Shown here: positions 7,822 through 16,424 of the stretch, piece by piece
How positions within the stretch are numbered: position 1 is the first letter of the stretch
Layout of the letters: every line of letters starts with the position of its first letter
Origin: Streptosporangium brasiliense
GTDB lineage: Bacteria > Actinomycetota > Actinomycetes > Streptosporangiales > Streptosporangiaceae
Direction: 5' to 3'
Length of the DNA stretch: 64,000 nucleotides
Assembly: GCF_030811595.1 (NCBI RefSeq)
Contig: NZ_JAUSRB010000002.1
Span: 7,874,001 to 7,938,000 of the forward strand
Position numbers and translations under genes: made by a program
The notes under the pieces: generated by a model
What the model saw: the letters and a program-made list of their open reading frames with translations, nothing else
Told to the model about the DNA's origin: nothing
Databases searched by the model: none

Positions 7822-9068
7822 AGGCTTGACCCGGTCGGTGTGAGGGGCAGTCGTGCCTTGACTTCGAACCCGCCACCCGCAAGCGGCCCGGCGTCGAGGT
7901 CTCCGCCCAGCAGCCGGCAGCGCTCGCGCATGCCGACGATCCCGCGACCGGACGCGGCCGAACTGCCCGTGCCGCTCGGATGCCGGGCCGGTAGGCGCGG
8001 ATCCGCGGAGTCATGACCTGGGGCGGCACGGCGGCCCTCATCGGTCACGCGGATCTCCAAGGCGTCGATGCCGGCCTTCAGCGCCACCGTCACCCGGGTC
8101 GGGCCGGCGTGGCGGATCACGTTGGTGATCGATTCCTGAAGGATTCGGTAGGCGGCGCTTCCCACCGCGCTGGGCAACGGCGCCGCGGGCGAGGCCTCCT
8201 CGAGCTTGATGTCGAGTCCCGCCTCGCGCGCCTTGGCGGCCAGTTCGTCGATCTGCCCCAGCCCGGGGTACGGCACCCGCCCGTCGTCACCGTCGTCGTC
8301 ACGGAGTACCCCGAGGATGGCCCGCATCTCCCGCAGCGCCCGGGAACTGGTCTGCTCGATGACTCGCAGCGCCTCGCGCGCCACTTCCGGCCGCTTGTCG
8401 AGCACATGCGCGGTGACGCCGGACTGGACGTTGATGATCGCTATGGCGTGCGCGACGGTGTCGTGGACCTCGCGCGCGATCCGGAGCCGTTCGGCGTCCA
8501 CACGCGCCCGCGCCTCCTCCTCGCGAGTCCGTTCGGCCAACTCGGCGCGCTGCTGAGCCTCGGCCGCGATGACCTGTCGGGACCGGACGGACTCGCCGAG
8601 GGCCGCGCTCATGACCGACGCGCCGATCCGGAAGAACACCCAGCCGATGGCGGCGCGCGGCTCGATGTCGGCCGCGGCGACCAGCCAGCCGATGGCCAGC
8701 ACCGAGGTGCCCACGCCGGCGATCACCAGCGACCGGCGCCCGTCTCCGTAGGCGGCAAGGGTGTACAGGGCGACGAAGAGCCCGAGCCAGCCGGGCCCGT
8801 CCGGGAAGTCGAGGCCGAAGTACACCAAGCTGGCGAGCGCGGCGGTGACGAACACCGGCACCGGCCATCGGCGGCGGACGGCCACGACCACGCCACTGGC
8901 GATCAGCAGGACATATCCCAGGTTTCCGAGGTCGCTCAGCGGCCGCTGTACCACCTCGCCGGTATTGCGGACGATCGTGCCCTGAACCTGCATCACGGTG
9001 ATGAAGAGCGCGAGCAACACGTCCTGCGCCGGCACAGGCAGGCGCCACGGCACCACGCGGTGTTCCAT
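7818..9068 (-). CDS. sensor histidine kinase (NarX/DesK type)
   Basis: A 416-aa kinase with four to five N-terminal membrane helices (about residues 15-165), a coiled linker (AEAQQRAELAERTREEEAR), the HisKA_3 box REVHDTVAHAI with the phospho-accepting His, and an HATPase domain with ESITNVIRHAG (N box) and GRGIVGMRERC (G box). No large extracellular sensor domain is seen, so it may sense the membrane or redox state. Divergent from the copper-oxidase operon. Confidence 0.92.
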   Translation of the reverse strand: MEHRVVPWRLPVPAQDVLLALFITVMQVQGTIVRNTGEVVQRPLSDLGNLGYVLLIASGVVVAVRRRWPVPVFVTAALASLVYFGLDFPDGPGWLGLFVALYTLAAYGDGRRSLVIAGVGTSVLAIGWLVAAADIEPRAAIGWVFFRIGASVMSAALGESVRSRQVIAAEAQQRAELAERTREEEARARVDAERLRIAREVHDTVAHAIAIINVQSGVTAHVLDKRPEVAREALRVIEQTSSRALREMRAILGVLRDDDGDDGRVPYPGLGQIDELAAKAREAGLDIKLEEASPAAPLPSAVGSAAYRILQESITNVIRHAGPTRVTVALKAGIDALEIRVTDEGRRAAPGHDSADPRLPARHPSGTGSSAASGRGIVGMRERCRLLGGDLDAGPLAGGGFEVKARLPLTPTGSSL

Positions 9069-9334
9069 GCCGCGATCCTACGGTTCCCACGCGTGAGAAC
9101 ACTCCGCCCAGACGCGCGGTGGCCTACGACAACGGGCGTACCGAGGCACGAGGTGCTCTACGCAGAACTGCGTAGCCGCTGCCATCCGCCGGCGGAGGCC
9201 GCGGCCGCCCCGACGGCGCGATGATCGATTCCGCGAAAGACCTACGAACACCTCCATGAGTACAGCCCGTCAGCTGGATCGCCATCGCCGAGCAGGCACA
9301 GGTCGTGGATCCGGACAACTTGAAGGAGCGTGTC
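9069..9334. promoter_or_regulatory. divergent intergenic region, kinase / copper operon
   Basis: 266 bp between the kinase start and the leader ORF must hold promoters for both directions. No strong palindrome stands out. A reading just upstream of 9335 (VDPDNLKERV) is in frame with the leader, so a longer leader peptide is possible. The TGAAGGAGCG ribosome site favours the ATG at 9335. Confidence 0.4.
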
Positions 9335-9463
9335 ATGCGTAGAGCTTTCACCAGCCTGGCGACGCTGCTGCTGGCCGTCGCAGCACAGTTCGCTGCCGGG
9401 ATGGGCGAGTCCGTGAAGCCAGGAATCTCCTGGAAAACCGCCAGACACGAAAGGTCATCATGA
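9335..9463 (+). CDS. 42-aa leader ORF with signal-like N-terminus
   Basis: A short ORF with a good ribosome site (GAAGGAGCG) and a signal-peptide-like start (MRRAFTSLATLLLAVAAQFA), ending in a TGA that overlaps the ATG of the copper monooxygenase (ATGA at 9460-9463). It may be a translational leader coupled to the enzyme, or what is left of a secreted protein gene. No family recognised. Confidence 0.5.
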   Translation: MRRAFTSLATLLLAVAAQFAAGMGESVKPGISWKTARHERSS

Positions 9464-10635
9464 GGAAACGGATGAAGTACCGGCGAATGACTGCCCTGGC
9501 AACGTGTTCGGTGGCCATGGCGATGGGGCTCACCGCCTGTGCGTCGGACTCCGCAGAATCTGAGGCGGACGCGCCGCACGCCGGCCATGGCACATCCTCG
9601 CCCGTGGCATCGCAGCCGCTGCGAACCGGCGAGCGGTTCCTCAACCTGACCATGCCGGAGTCCTATACCCCGTCCGCTCCCAACGGCGGCACCGATGACT
9701 ACCGGTGCCTGCTGATCGATCCACACGTAACCAAACCGATGTTCCTGACCGGAGCCCTGTTCCAGCCCCAGAACGCGAAGATCGTGCACCACGCCGTCGT
9801 CCAGGTGGTCGCACCCGAGGCCGCAACACAGGCGCACGCCAAGGACGCCGAGACGCCGGGCCCGGGCTGGACCTGTTTCGGCGATACCGGGCTGGGCCGG
9901 GTAGCGGGGACCTATGCCAGCGCCTGGACCCCCAACGGCACGGAGACCGTCCTCAAGCAGGATGTCGGCTTCCCCATCAAGCCCGGCAGCCTGATAGTCG
10001 TTCAGGCCCATTACAACCTGCTGGCCGCCGACGGCCGCACGGGCGAAACGGACCAGTCCAGCGTCCGGTTGCGACTGACCGACGGCACAGCGGCCACCAA
10101 ACCGCTACGCACTCTCCCCCTGCAGGCACCGATCGAACTGCCCTGCGCCAGCAGTGAGTCCGGTGCGCTGTGCGACCGCGCCGCGTCGGTCGCGGATGTC
10201 ACCAAGCGCTTCGGTGACAGAGTCGGGGGTATTGCGCAGCAACTGCTGCAACTCTGCGGCAACGGCAAGCCAGTCCCCGGCAACACCCAGCACTGCGACT
10301 ATCCGATACGACAGCCCATGGCGGTGTACGCGGCATTGGGACACATGCACATGCTCGGACGCTCGATCAAGGTCGAACTCAATCCCGGCACCGCCCGGGC
10401 CCAGACCTTGCTCGACGTCCCCAACTTCGACTTCGACAATCAGAAAACCCAGCCATTGCCCACCCCTGTCGACGTCAAGCCAGGAGACACGCTGCGGGTC
10501 ACCTGTACCCACGACGCCACCCTGCGGCAGCAAATACCGGCGCTGCGCAAGCTCCCACCGCGATACGTGGTGTGGGGCGACGGCTCAAGCGACGAAATGT
10601 GCACCGGCTTCATGATCACCTCAGCTACTGAATGA
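9460..10635 (+). CDS. type II copper monooxygenase-like lipoprotein (PHM/DBH fold)
   Basis: A 391-aa lipoprotein (lipobox LTAC, Cys27). All copper ligands of peptidylglycine/dopamine monooxygenases have counterparts: His110-His111 (KIVHHAVVQ) and His184 (QAHYN) for one copper, and His295, His297 (GHMHMLG) plus Met380 in SSDEMC for the other. The DEMC motif is the same as in the animal enzymes. About eight Cys could form disulphides. It should act on the outer face of the membrane, using copper and an electron donor on an unknown substrate. It is coupled to the leader ORF in front and the DoxX-Rieske gene behind, both through ATGA overlaps, which suggests the Rieske protein supplies or removes electrons. 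Confidence 0.85.
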   Translation: MRKRMKYRRMTALATCSVAMAMGLTACASDSAESEADAPHAGHGTSSPVASQPLRTGERFLNLTMPESYTPSAPNGGTDDYRCLLIDPHVTKPMFLTGALFQPQNAKIVHHAVVQVVAPEAATQAHAKDAETPGPGWTCFGDTGLGRVAGTYASAWTPNGTETVLKQDVGFPIKPGSLIVVQAHYNLLAADGRTGETDQSSVRLRLTDGTAATKPLRTLPLQAPIELPCASSESGALCDRAASVADVTKRFGDRVGGIAQQLLQLCGNGKPVPGNTQHCDYPIRQPMAVYAALGHMHMLGRSIKVELNPGTARAQTLLDVPNFDFDNQKTQPLPTPVDVKPGDTLRVTCTHDATLRQQIPALRKLPPRYVVWGDGSSDEMCTGFMITSATE

Positions 10636-11597
10636 CCATGATGCACTGGGATTTCCCGATACAGCCACCGCGCTGGGCACTGCTGCCGCTCCGCGCCTTT
10701 CTCGGTGGCACCCTTGTGTACGCCGGTCTTTCCAAGCTCTTCGACCCGCACTACTTGGATGACACCGCGCCGCTTGGAGTCCACGCCCAGATGCTGGCCG
10801 CCGCCGAGATCTCCCCGATCGGCCCACTGGTAACGCTGGTCGCCGACCACTCGATCGTCACAGGCCTGACGATCGCCTTCGGGGAGATCGCGGTCGGACT
10901 CGGTGCCATCCTCGGACTGTTCACCCGGCTCGCCGCCCTCGGCGGCGTCCTCCTATCGGTCAGCTTCTTCCTGACGGTGAGCTGGACGACCCGTCCGTAC
11001 TATTACGGGGCCGACATTGTTTTCGCCTTCGCTTGGACCCCGCTGCTGATAATGGGCGACGCCGGGGCGTTGTCATTGAGCGCCTGGCTGCGTGCAAAGG
11101 TGCGTCACAAGCTCGGTCTGCCGATGCGCAGCATGCCGGACGAAAGTATGGCCGTACAGAACGACGTCAAGCGACGTACCATGCTGCGGGGCGGTCTGAT
11201 CGCGGCAGCGACGACCGCTGTGGGAGTGGCCGCGGGGAGCGCGCTGGCACTCACACGGCGCCCCGTGGTCTCGTCGAGAGACTCAGCAAGCCTAGGGGTC
11301 GGGAGCGGGCCGGTGATCGCTGCCGCCGCCGACATCGCCGTCGGATCGTCGAAGAGCTTCACCGCGCCAAACGGGGCACCTGCCTATCTCCTGCGCCCAG
11401 CCCCGGACACGTTCCTGGCGTTCAACGCCACCTGCACCCATCAGGGTTGCCCAATCTCCTACATCGGACCCGGGTTTCGTTGCCCTTGCCACGGCTCCAC
11501 CTTCGATGAGAACGGACAGGTGACCGGAGGGCCTGCACGCGCACCGCTGATCGAAATCCCAGTAAAGGTCATCGACGGCCAGGTCACGACTACCTGA
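10632..11597 (+). CDS. DoxX-family membrane protein fused to Tat-type Rieske [2Fe-2S] domain
   Basis: A 321-aa protein in two parts. Residues 1 to about 165 form a DoxX/TQO-like four-helix membrane domain (LRAFLGGTLVYAGLSKLFDP; later YYYGADIVFAFAWTPLLIM). Near residue 183 comes KRRTMLRGG plus a hydrophobic stretch, an internal Tat-signal-like segment. The C-terminal Rieske domain has CTHQGC (Cys268, His270, Cys273) and CPCHGS (Cys284, Cys286, His287), all ligands and the disulphide pair present. It probably passes electrons between quinone and the partner copper enzyme outside the membrane. ATGA overlap with the upstream gene. Confidence 0.88.
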   Translation: MTMMHWDFPIQPPRWALLPLRAFLGGTLVYAGLSKLFDPHYLDDTAPLGVHAQMLAAAEISPIGPLVTLVADHSIVTGLTIAFGEIAVGLGAILGLFTRLAALGGVLLSVSFFLTVSWTTRPYYYGADIVFAFAWTPLLIMGDAGALSLSAWLRAKVRHKLGLPMRSMPDESMAVQNDVKRRTMLRGGLIAAATTAVGVAAGSALALTRRPVVSSRDSASLGVGSGPVIAAAADIAVGSSKSFTAPNGAPAYLLRPAPDTFLAFNATCTHQGCPISYIGPGFRCPCHGSTFDENGQVTGGPARAPLIEIPVKVIDGQVTTT

Positions 11598-11984
11598 TCC
11601 AAGCGTGCCACGAGAGCACATGAGGTGAAGAACCAACCACCAATGAAATAGCCCCATCCTGTTCTCGCAGGTGAAAGGGGCCGGCCTGACTGCGATGATG
11701 ACAGAAGGTCACCATTCGCGTTCGTTGATGACGTAGAAGCGACTGGCTCAGGTCCCCGGTGGTAACTGAAGAACCGGCGGGTTCTTCAGTTACCACCGAG
11801 CTCCGTATGGACGTAGTTCAGCTGGTGCTGACCAACAACGAGATCGCCCGGTGACAGATCATCATTCGCCCTGATCAGGGGTCGTCACCCGCCCGAGCAC
11901 CACCAGCCGAACTCGGACAAAGGGGTGTGACCGGCAATTTCAGGATGGAATTAGCCCATGAATGAAACGACTTGAGGAAAAGAA
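11598..11984. other. intergenic region with hairpin
   Basis: 387 bp with no gene that I can support. It contains the perfect 18-bp hairpin at 11758-11797 and, further on, the ribosome site of the MMPL gene. The base composition is visibly less GC-rich than neighbouring coding DNA. Confidence 0.5.
11758..11797. terminator. perfect 18-bp stem hairpin
   Basis: Arms GGTGGTAACTGAAGAACC and GGTTCTTCAGTTACCACC are exact complements around a GGCG loop. There is no T-run after it, common for actinobacterial terminators. It lies about 160 bp after the Rieske gene and 190 bp before the MMPL gene, so it probably ends or attenuates the copper operon transcript. Confidence 0.7.
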
Positions 11985-14162
11985 TTGAGAACCGAGACTT
12001 CCAATACTGATGGAGCGCTGGCGAGGCTGGCCCGGTTCTGTTACCGGCGCCGCCGTCTGGTCCTGCTGACCTGGATCGTTGGCGTGATCGCCGTGGCGTT
12101 CGCCGGCTTCGGCTACGGCGCGGCCCCAGACAACGACTTCTCCGGCGGAAACTCCGACTCCGTCAAGGCACAGGCGCTGATCGAGAAGCACTTCCCCGAG
12201 CGGCAAGGGGACACGCTTACTCTCGCGATCAAGGCAGAGAAGGGGATCGACGCCCCTGCCACCCGCCAAAAGATCGAGAAGGTCCTCGCCGATCTGGCGG
12301 CCTCACCGGTCGTAGGACCGGTGACCTCGCCGTACCAGGACAAGAGTCTGGTGACGCGGGATCGTCGTATCGCCCGTACGACCATCCCGCTGACCCAGAA
12401 GGAGGTGGACAAGACCGCGGTCAAGCCTCTGGTGGACATTGTCAAGAACGCCTCCGGTGACGGCGTGAAGCTGGCTCTGGGCGGGGCTCAGGCGGAGAAG
12501 GCCGAGACACCCCCGCAGGGTTCGTCCGAGGTCGTGGGCCTCGTGGCGGCAGCGGTGATCTTGTTCATCGCCTTCGGGTCACTGGTGGCGATGGGTCTGC
12601 CGATCGTGACCGCGCTGCTGGCGATCGCCGCAGGCATCGCCCTGATGAAGCTGGTGGGGTACCTGGTCCCTTCACCGGATTTCACCGTGATCCTCGCCGC
12701 GATGATCGGGCTGGGTGTCGGCATCGACTACGCCCTCTTCATCGTGACCCGCTACAAGGACGGCCTGCAAGCCGGCGACGAGCCCGAGGCCGCCACGGTC
12801 AAGGCGATCACAACAGCTGGTCACGCGGTCCTGTTCGCCGGCACGACGGTCGTGATCGCGCTGATGGGTCTGACCATCATGGGACAGCGGCTGATGACCG
12901 GAGTAGCCGTCGCCACGTCGGTGATCGTGCTGGTCACGATGATCGCCGCGGTGACCTTGCTGCCGGCATTCCTGGGCTTCACCGGCCACAAGATCAACTC
13001 GCTACGCCTGCCCCGTCGCACGTCCCGCCGTCAGAAGGCCACGGGCGCCGCGTCCCAAGAGCGTCGGACCATCGCCGAGCGCTGGGTCGGCGTGGTGCAG
13101 CGCAAGCCGCTGGTCTCCGCGATGCTGGCCGGTGGGGCGCTGCTGGTGCTGGCCGTCCCCACGCTGTCGATGCGGCTGAGCAACCCCGACGCCAGTGTCC
13201 AGCCCCACGATAGGAGCAGCTACCTCTCATACGAGATTCTCTCCGAGGGCTTCGGTCCCGGCTACGGCGCACCCCTGATCTTCGCCACCGAGGTCGGTTC
13301 CAACCGCACCGATCTGCGTACCGTCACCGAAGCGGTCAGCAAGACCGAGGGCATCGCCTACGCCACGCCGCCTCAGGTCAGCAAGGACGGGCAGGCCGCG
13401 ATCTTCATGGCCTTCCCCAAGACTGGATATCAGGACGAGGCGACCGCGGACCTGGTGCACCACCTCCGCGACGACGTGCTACCCAAGGCGCCAGGCGGCG
13501 AAGGGGTCTACGTCGGCGGCCCGAACGCCGGCACGATCGACATGGCCGATGACATCGGTTCGCGCCTACCTCTGATGATCGCGGTCGTCATCGCGGTGTC
13601 GGTGGTGCTGCTGATCGCGCTGGTCCGGTCGGTCACGATCGCGCTGCAGGCCGCCGTCATGAACCTGCTGTCGATCGGCGCCGCATACGGCGTACTCGTC
13701 GCGGTCGTCCAGTGGGGATGGCTCGGCTGGGCCCTCGGTTTCCCCACCGCCATGCCGATCTCGACCTGGGTGCCGATGATGATCTTCCCAGTCCTGTTCG
13801 GCCTGTCCATGGACTACGAGGTCTTCCTGATCTCACGGGTCCGTGAGGAGTACGAGCGCACCGGCGATACCCGGACGGCCGTCGCTCGCGGGATGGCGCA
13901 GACTGCCAGGGTCATCACGGCCGCGGCCGCCATCATGGTCGCCGTCTTCACGACCTCCCTGCTCGGCCCCGACGTCGCGGTCAAGCAGGGAGGTCTGGGC
14001 ATGGCCGTCGCTGTGCTCATCGACGCCACCATCATTCGGATGATCCTTGTCCCCGCGGTGATGGAACTGTTCGGCAAGGCCAACTGGTGGATGCCCGGAC
14101 GCCGGGCACCGAAGGTGACCTCGGCTCCCCCGGCCAAGATCGTGGAAGAGGTCAGGGTCTGA
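11985..14162 (+). CDS. MMPL-family (RND-like) transporter
   Basis: A 725-aa MMPL transporter from a TTG start preceded by TTGAGGAAAA. Two repeated halves, each with an initial helix, a periplasm-like loop (about residues 50-175 and 400-515) and five further helices. The family Asp/Tyr signatures GLGVGIDYALFIVTRYKDGL and FGLSMDYEVFLISRVREEYE are present, as needed for proton-driven transport. Related proteins export lipids or hydrophobic compounds. In this setting it may move the substrate or product of the copper/redox enzymes; that is inference. Confidence 0.92.
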   Translation: MRTETSNTDGALARLARFCYRRRRLVLLTWIVGVIAVAFAGFGYGAAPDNDFSGGNSDSVKAQALIEKHFPERQGDTLTLAIKAEKGIDAPATRQKIEKVLADLAASPVVGPVTSPYQDKSLVTRDRRIARTTIPLTQKEVDKTAVKPLVDIVKNASGDGVKLALGGAQAEKAETPPQGSSEVVGLVAAAVILFIAFGSLVAMGLPIVTALLAIAAGIALMKLVGYLVPSPDFTVILAAMIGLGVGIDYALFIVTRYKDGLQAGDEPEAATVKAITTAGHAVLFAGTTVVIALMGLTIMGQRLMTGVAVATSVIVLVTMIAAVTLLPAFLGFTGHKINSLRLPRRTSRRQKATGAASQERRTIAERWVGVVQRKPLVSAMLAGGALLVLAVPTLSMRLSNPDASVQPHDRSSYLSYEILSEGFGPGYGAPLIFATEVGSNRTDLRTVTEAVSKTEGIAYATPPQVSKDGQAAIFMAFPKTGYQDEATADLVHHLRDDVLPKAPGGEGVYVGGPNAGTIDMADDIGSRLPLMIAVVIAVSVVLLIALVRSVTIALQAAVMNLLSIGAAYGVLVAVVQWGWLGWALGFPTAMPISTWVPMMIFPVLFGLSMDYEVFLISRVREEYERTGDTRTAVARGMAQTARVITAAAAIMVAVFTTSLLGPDVAVKQGGLGMAVAVLIDATIIRMILVPAVMELFGKANWWMPGRRAPKVTSAPPAKIVEEVRV

Positions 14163-14197
14163 CCCCTCACCGAGCCGGAGTGGCCGACGATCTCGGC

Positions 14198-14401
14198 ATG
14201 AACGCCAGCGCCCTCAGCTGGGTGAACATGCACAAGGCCACCCACCCCGACCGGGAGTGGGCCGCCAGCCCGGTCCCGGTCGGCTACACCGAGATGTTCC
14301 AGCGGTGGGAGCTGTTCCACACCCTGCGCGCCCTGACCGCGCTGGCTGCCTTCGTCCTATTCGTCACTGTCGCCATCGTTGCCCGGCCCTCTACCCGCTA
14401 A
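14198..14401 (+). pseudogene. DUF1772-like membrane protein, C-terminal remnant
   Basis: 67 residues (MNASALSWVNMHKATHPDRE..., then YTEMFQRWELFHTLRALTAL and a final helix) resemble the C-terminal third of DUF1772 / anthrone-oxygenase-like proteins, where the W-H-x-x-R segment precedes the last helix. The first two or three helices are missing. It sits between the MMPL gene and the next membrane protein, in the same direction. Confidence 0.6.
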
Positions 14402-14410
14402 GGAAGAATC

Positions 14411-14758
14411 ATGTTCTTGCGTATCGCGATCACCGCGCAGACCGTCGCCCTGCTGCTCCAGGCGGTCACCGCCGGGCTGCTGCTGGCCTCGCCCGGCGGC
14501 CGGACGGCACACAGCGCCGCAGCCGTCGGTGTCGTGGTCACCGTGCTGCTGAACCTGGGCGCCGCGCTGGTGTCGCGGCGGTCGAGCGCCATCCTGTCCG
14601 CCGCCGGCATGCTGGTGATGACGCTGGCCCAGATGGCGCTGGGCATAGCGCACATGAAGAGCCTGCACGTCCCCCTCGGCGTGCTGATGTTCGGCGTGAG
14701 CATGGTGCAGCTGGCACGGGTCTGGTCCGTCAGCCGCACCAAGACCGCATCGGCATGA
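14411..14758 (+). CDS. small integral membrane protein
   Basis: 115 aa, four predicted helices (about residues 3-27, 37-54, 60-82, 86-104), few charges. A GGAAGAATC ribosome site precedes the ATG. Its stop codon overlaps the start of the multicopper oxidase (ATGA at 14755-14758), so the two are probably co-translated. No family recognised; it might anchor or assist the oxidase. Confidence 0.75.
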   Translation: MFLRIAITAQTVALLLQAVTAGLLLASPGGRTAHSAAAVGVVVTVLLNLGAALVSRRSSAILSAAGMLVMTLAQMALGIAHMKSLHVPLGVLMFGVSMVQLARVWSVSRTKTASA

Positions 14759-16224
14759 CCATGATGTCGATGACCAGACGGCAGGCGCTGCGGCTGCTCG
14801 GCCTGGGTGCGGCGCTCAGCGTCTCCGGTTGCTCGCTGCTGGGCCGTACCCCGTCGCCCCGGCTCCTCGCCGGCGGCGCGCCGCTGCCCAAGCCGTACAC
14901 GGTGCCGCTCCCGTTGCCCGCGGTGGCCAAGCCGCACCGGACCGACACGACCACCGACTACTACGAACTCGTCCAGCGGACGGCCGAGGTGGAGATCCTG
15001 CCCGGCCTGCGCACCCCGATCTGGGGGTACGACGGGCAGTTCCCCGGACCCACCATCCGCGCGCGCAGCGGCCGGCGGACCGTCGTGCGCGTCACCAACA
15101 GCCTCGGCGCGCCGACCGTCACCCACCTGCACGGCGGCCACACCCCGCCGGAATCCGACGGGTACCCCACCGACCTGGTACAGCCGGGCACCCACCGCGA
15201 CTACGTCTTCCCGCTGGAGCAACGTGCGGCCACGCTCTGGTACCACGACCACCGCATGGACTTCACCGGGCCGCAGGTCTGGCGCGGCCTGGCCGGGTTC
15301 TTCCTCGTCGGCGACGACGAGGAAGAGGCGCTGCCGCTCCCGTCGGGCGAACGGGACGTGCCACTGCTGATCTGCGACCGGTCCTTCCAGGCCGACGGCA
15401 CCATGCCCTATCCGGCCAGGCACGACGGTCCCGGCGCGCGGGAGGCGTTCATGGGCGGCGTGCTCGGCGACGTCATCCTCGTCAACGGCGCGCCCTGGCC
15501 ACAGCTCGGGGTCGATCGGGCTCGCTACCGGCTGCGGCTGCTCAACGGCTCCAACGCCCGCACCTACGAGCTGGCCCTCTCCCCCGGCGGCGCCCTGACC
15601 CGGATCGGCAGCGACGGCGGGTTGCTGGCCGCGCCGCAGACGGTCGATCGGGTACGGCTGGCGCCGGGCGAGCGCGCGGACGTGATCGCCGACTTCGCCG
15701 CCTACCGGCTCGGCGACCACATCGAGCTGCGCAACCTGCTGGGAGAAGGGCCACAGGCCAGGGTGATGCGCTTCACCGTCGAGCGCGACGCCCGCGACGA
15801 CTCGGCGATCCCGAAAACGCTGTCGCGCATCGAGCCTCTCGATCCGGCCACGGCTGCGGTGACCCGCGACTTCGAGTTCACCAGCGGCGACATGCACGGC
15901 CACACCGGCTGGCTGATCAACGGCAAACCCTTCGACGCCCGCCGCGTCGATGCCCGGCCCAAGCTCGGCCAGGTCGAGATCTGGCGGCTCACCAGCGACG
16001 TCGCCCACCCCGTCCACTTGCACCTGGCGCCCTTCCAGGTGCTGTCGGCCGGCGGCGAGCGGCCGAGCGGGCCGCTGGAGTGGAAGGACACCGTCGAGCT
16101 GCGGGAGGCGCAGACCGTGGAGATCATCACCCGCTTCACCGGCTACCGGGGCCGATACGTCCTGCACTGCCACAACCTCGAACACGAGGACATGGCCATG
16201 ATGAGCACGTTCGAGGTGGTCTGA
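14755..16224 (+). CDS. multicopper oxidase, Tat/lipoprotein exported
   Basis: 489 aa. The start MTRRQALRLLGLG is a twin-arginine signal ending in a lipobox (SVSGC, Cys26). All four copper-binding His motifs are in place: HLHGGH (His124, His126), WYHDH (His164, His166), HPVHLHL, and HCHNLEHEDMAMM, which carries the type 1 Cys472, flanking His and the axial Met480. It should be a fully functional cuproxidase anchored outside the membrane, oxidising metal ions, phenolics or a protein partner with O2. CueO/CotA/SpoIVFA-type oxidases are relatives; the substrate is unknown. Confidence 0.92.
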   Translation: MTMMSMTRRQALRLLGLGAALSVSGCSLLGRTPSPRLLAGGAPLPKPYTVPLPLPAVAKPHRTDTTTDYYELVQRTAEVEILPGLRTPIWGYDGQFPGPTIRARSGRRTVVRVTNSLGAPTVTHLHGGHTPPESDGYPTDLVQPGTHRDYVFPLEQRAATLWYHDHRMDFTGPQVWRGLAGFFLVGDDEEEALPLPSGERDVPLLICDRSFQADGTMPYPARHDGPGAREAFMGGVLGDVILVNGAPWPQLGVDRARYRLRLLNGSNARTYELALSPGGALTRIGSDGGLLAAPQTVDRVRLAPGERADVIADFAAYRLGDHIELRNLLGEGPQARVMRFTVERDARDDSAIPKTLSRIEPLDPATAAVTRDFEFTSGDMHGHTGWLINGKPFDARRVDARPKLGQVEIWRLTSDVAHPVHLHLAPFQVLSAGGERPSGPLEWKDTVELREAQTVEIITRFTGYRGRYVLHCHNLEHEDMAMMSTFEVV

Positions 16225-16424
16225 TGCCCGGCTTCCACGCGTTCCTGACGCGCCTGCCGTACGAGCCGGCCTTCAGCCAGGAAGACCCGGCCACGATCGT
16301 GGACCGCTACTACACGCCCGACCTCGAGTACCGCAACGACGGCATCACCTTCGACCGGCAGCGGCTGATCGACCACGTCGGCCCGGCCCGGTTTGCCCCT
16401 GGTGGTGGAACGGCTGAGCGTTAG
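16224..16424 (+). pseudogene. SnoaL/NTF2-like protein, N-terminal fragment
   Basis: A TGATG junction with the oxidase start a 66-aa reading (LPYEPAFSQEDPATIVDRYY, then TPDLEYRNDGITFDRQRLID) like the first half of SnoaL-fold proteins. Similarity stops at HVGPARF and the rest is out of frame. Lost downstream half. Confidence 0.6.

Noticed and set aside
14398..16185. Long minus-strand open frame opposite the multicopper oxidase
   Set aside because: The plus strand has all copper motifs, signal and coupling; the antisense product has no domain.
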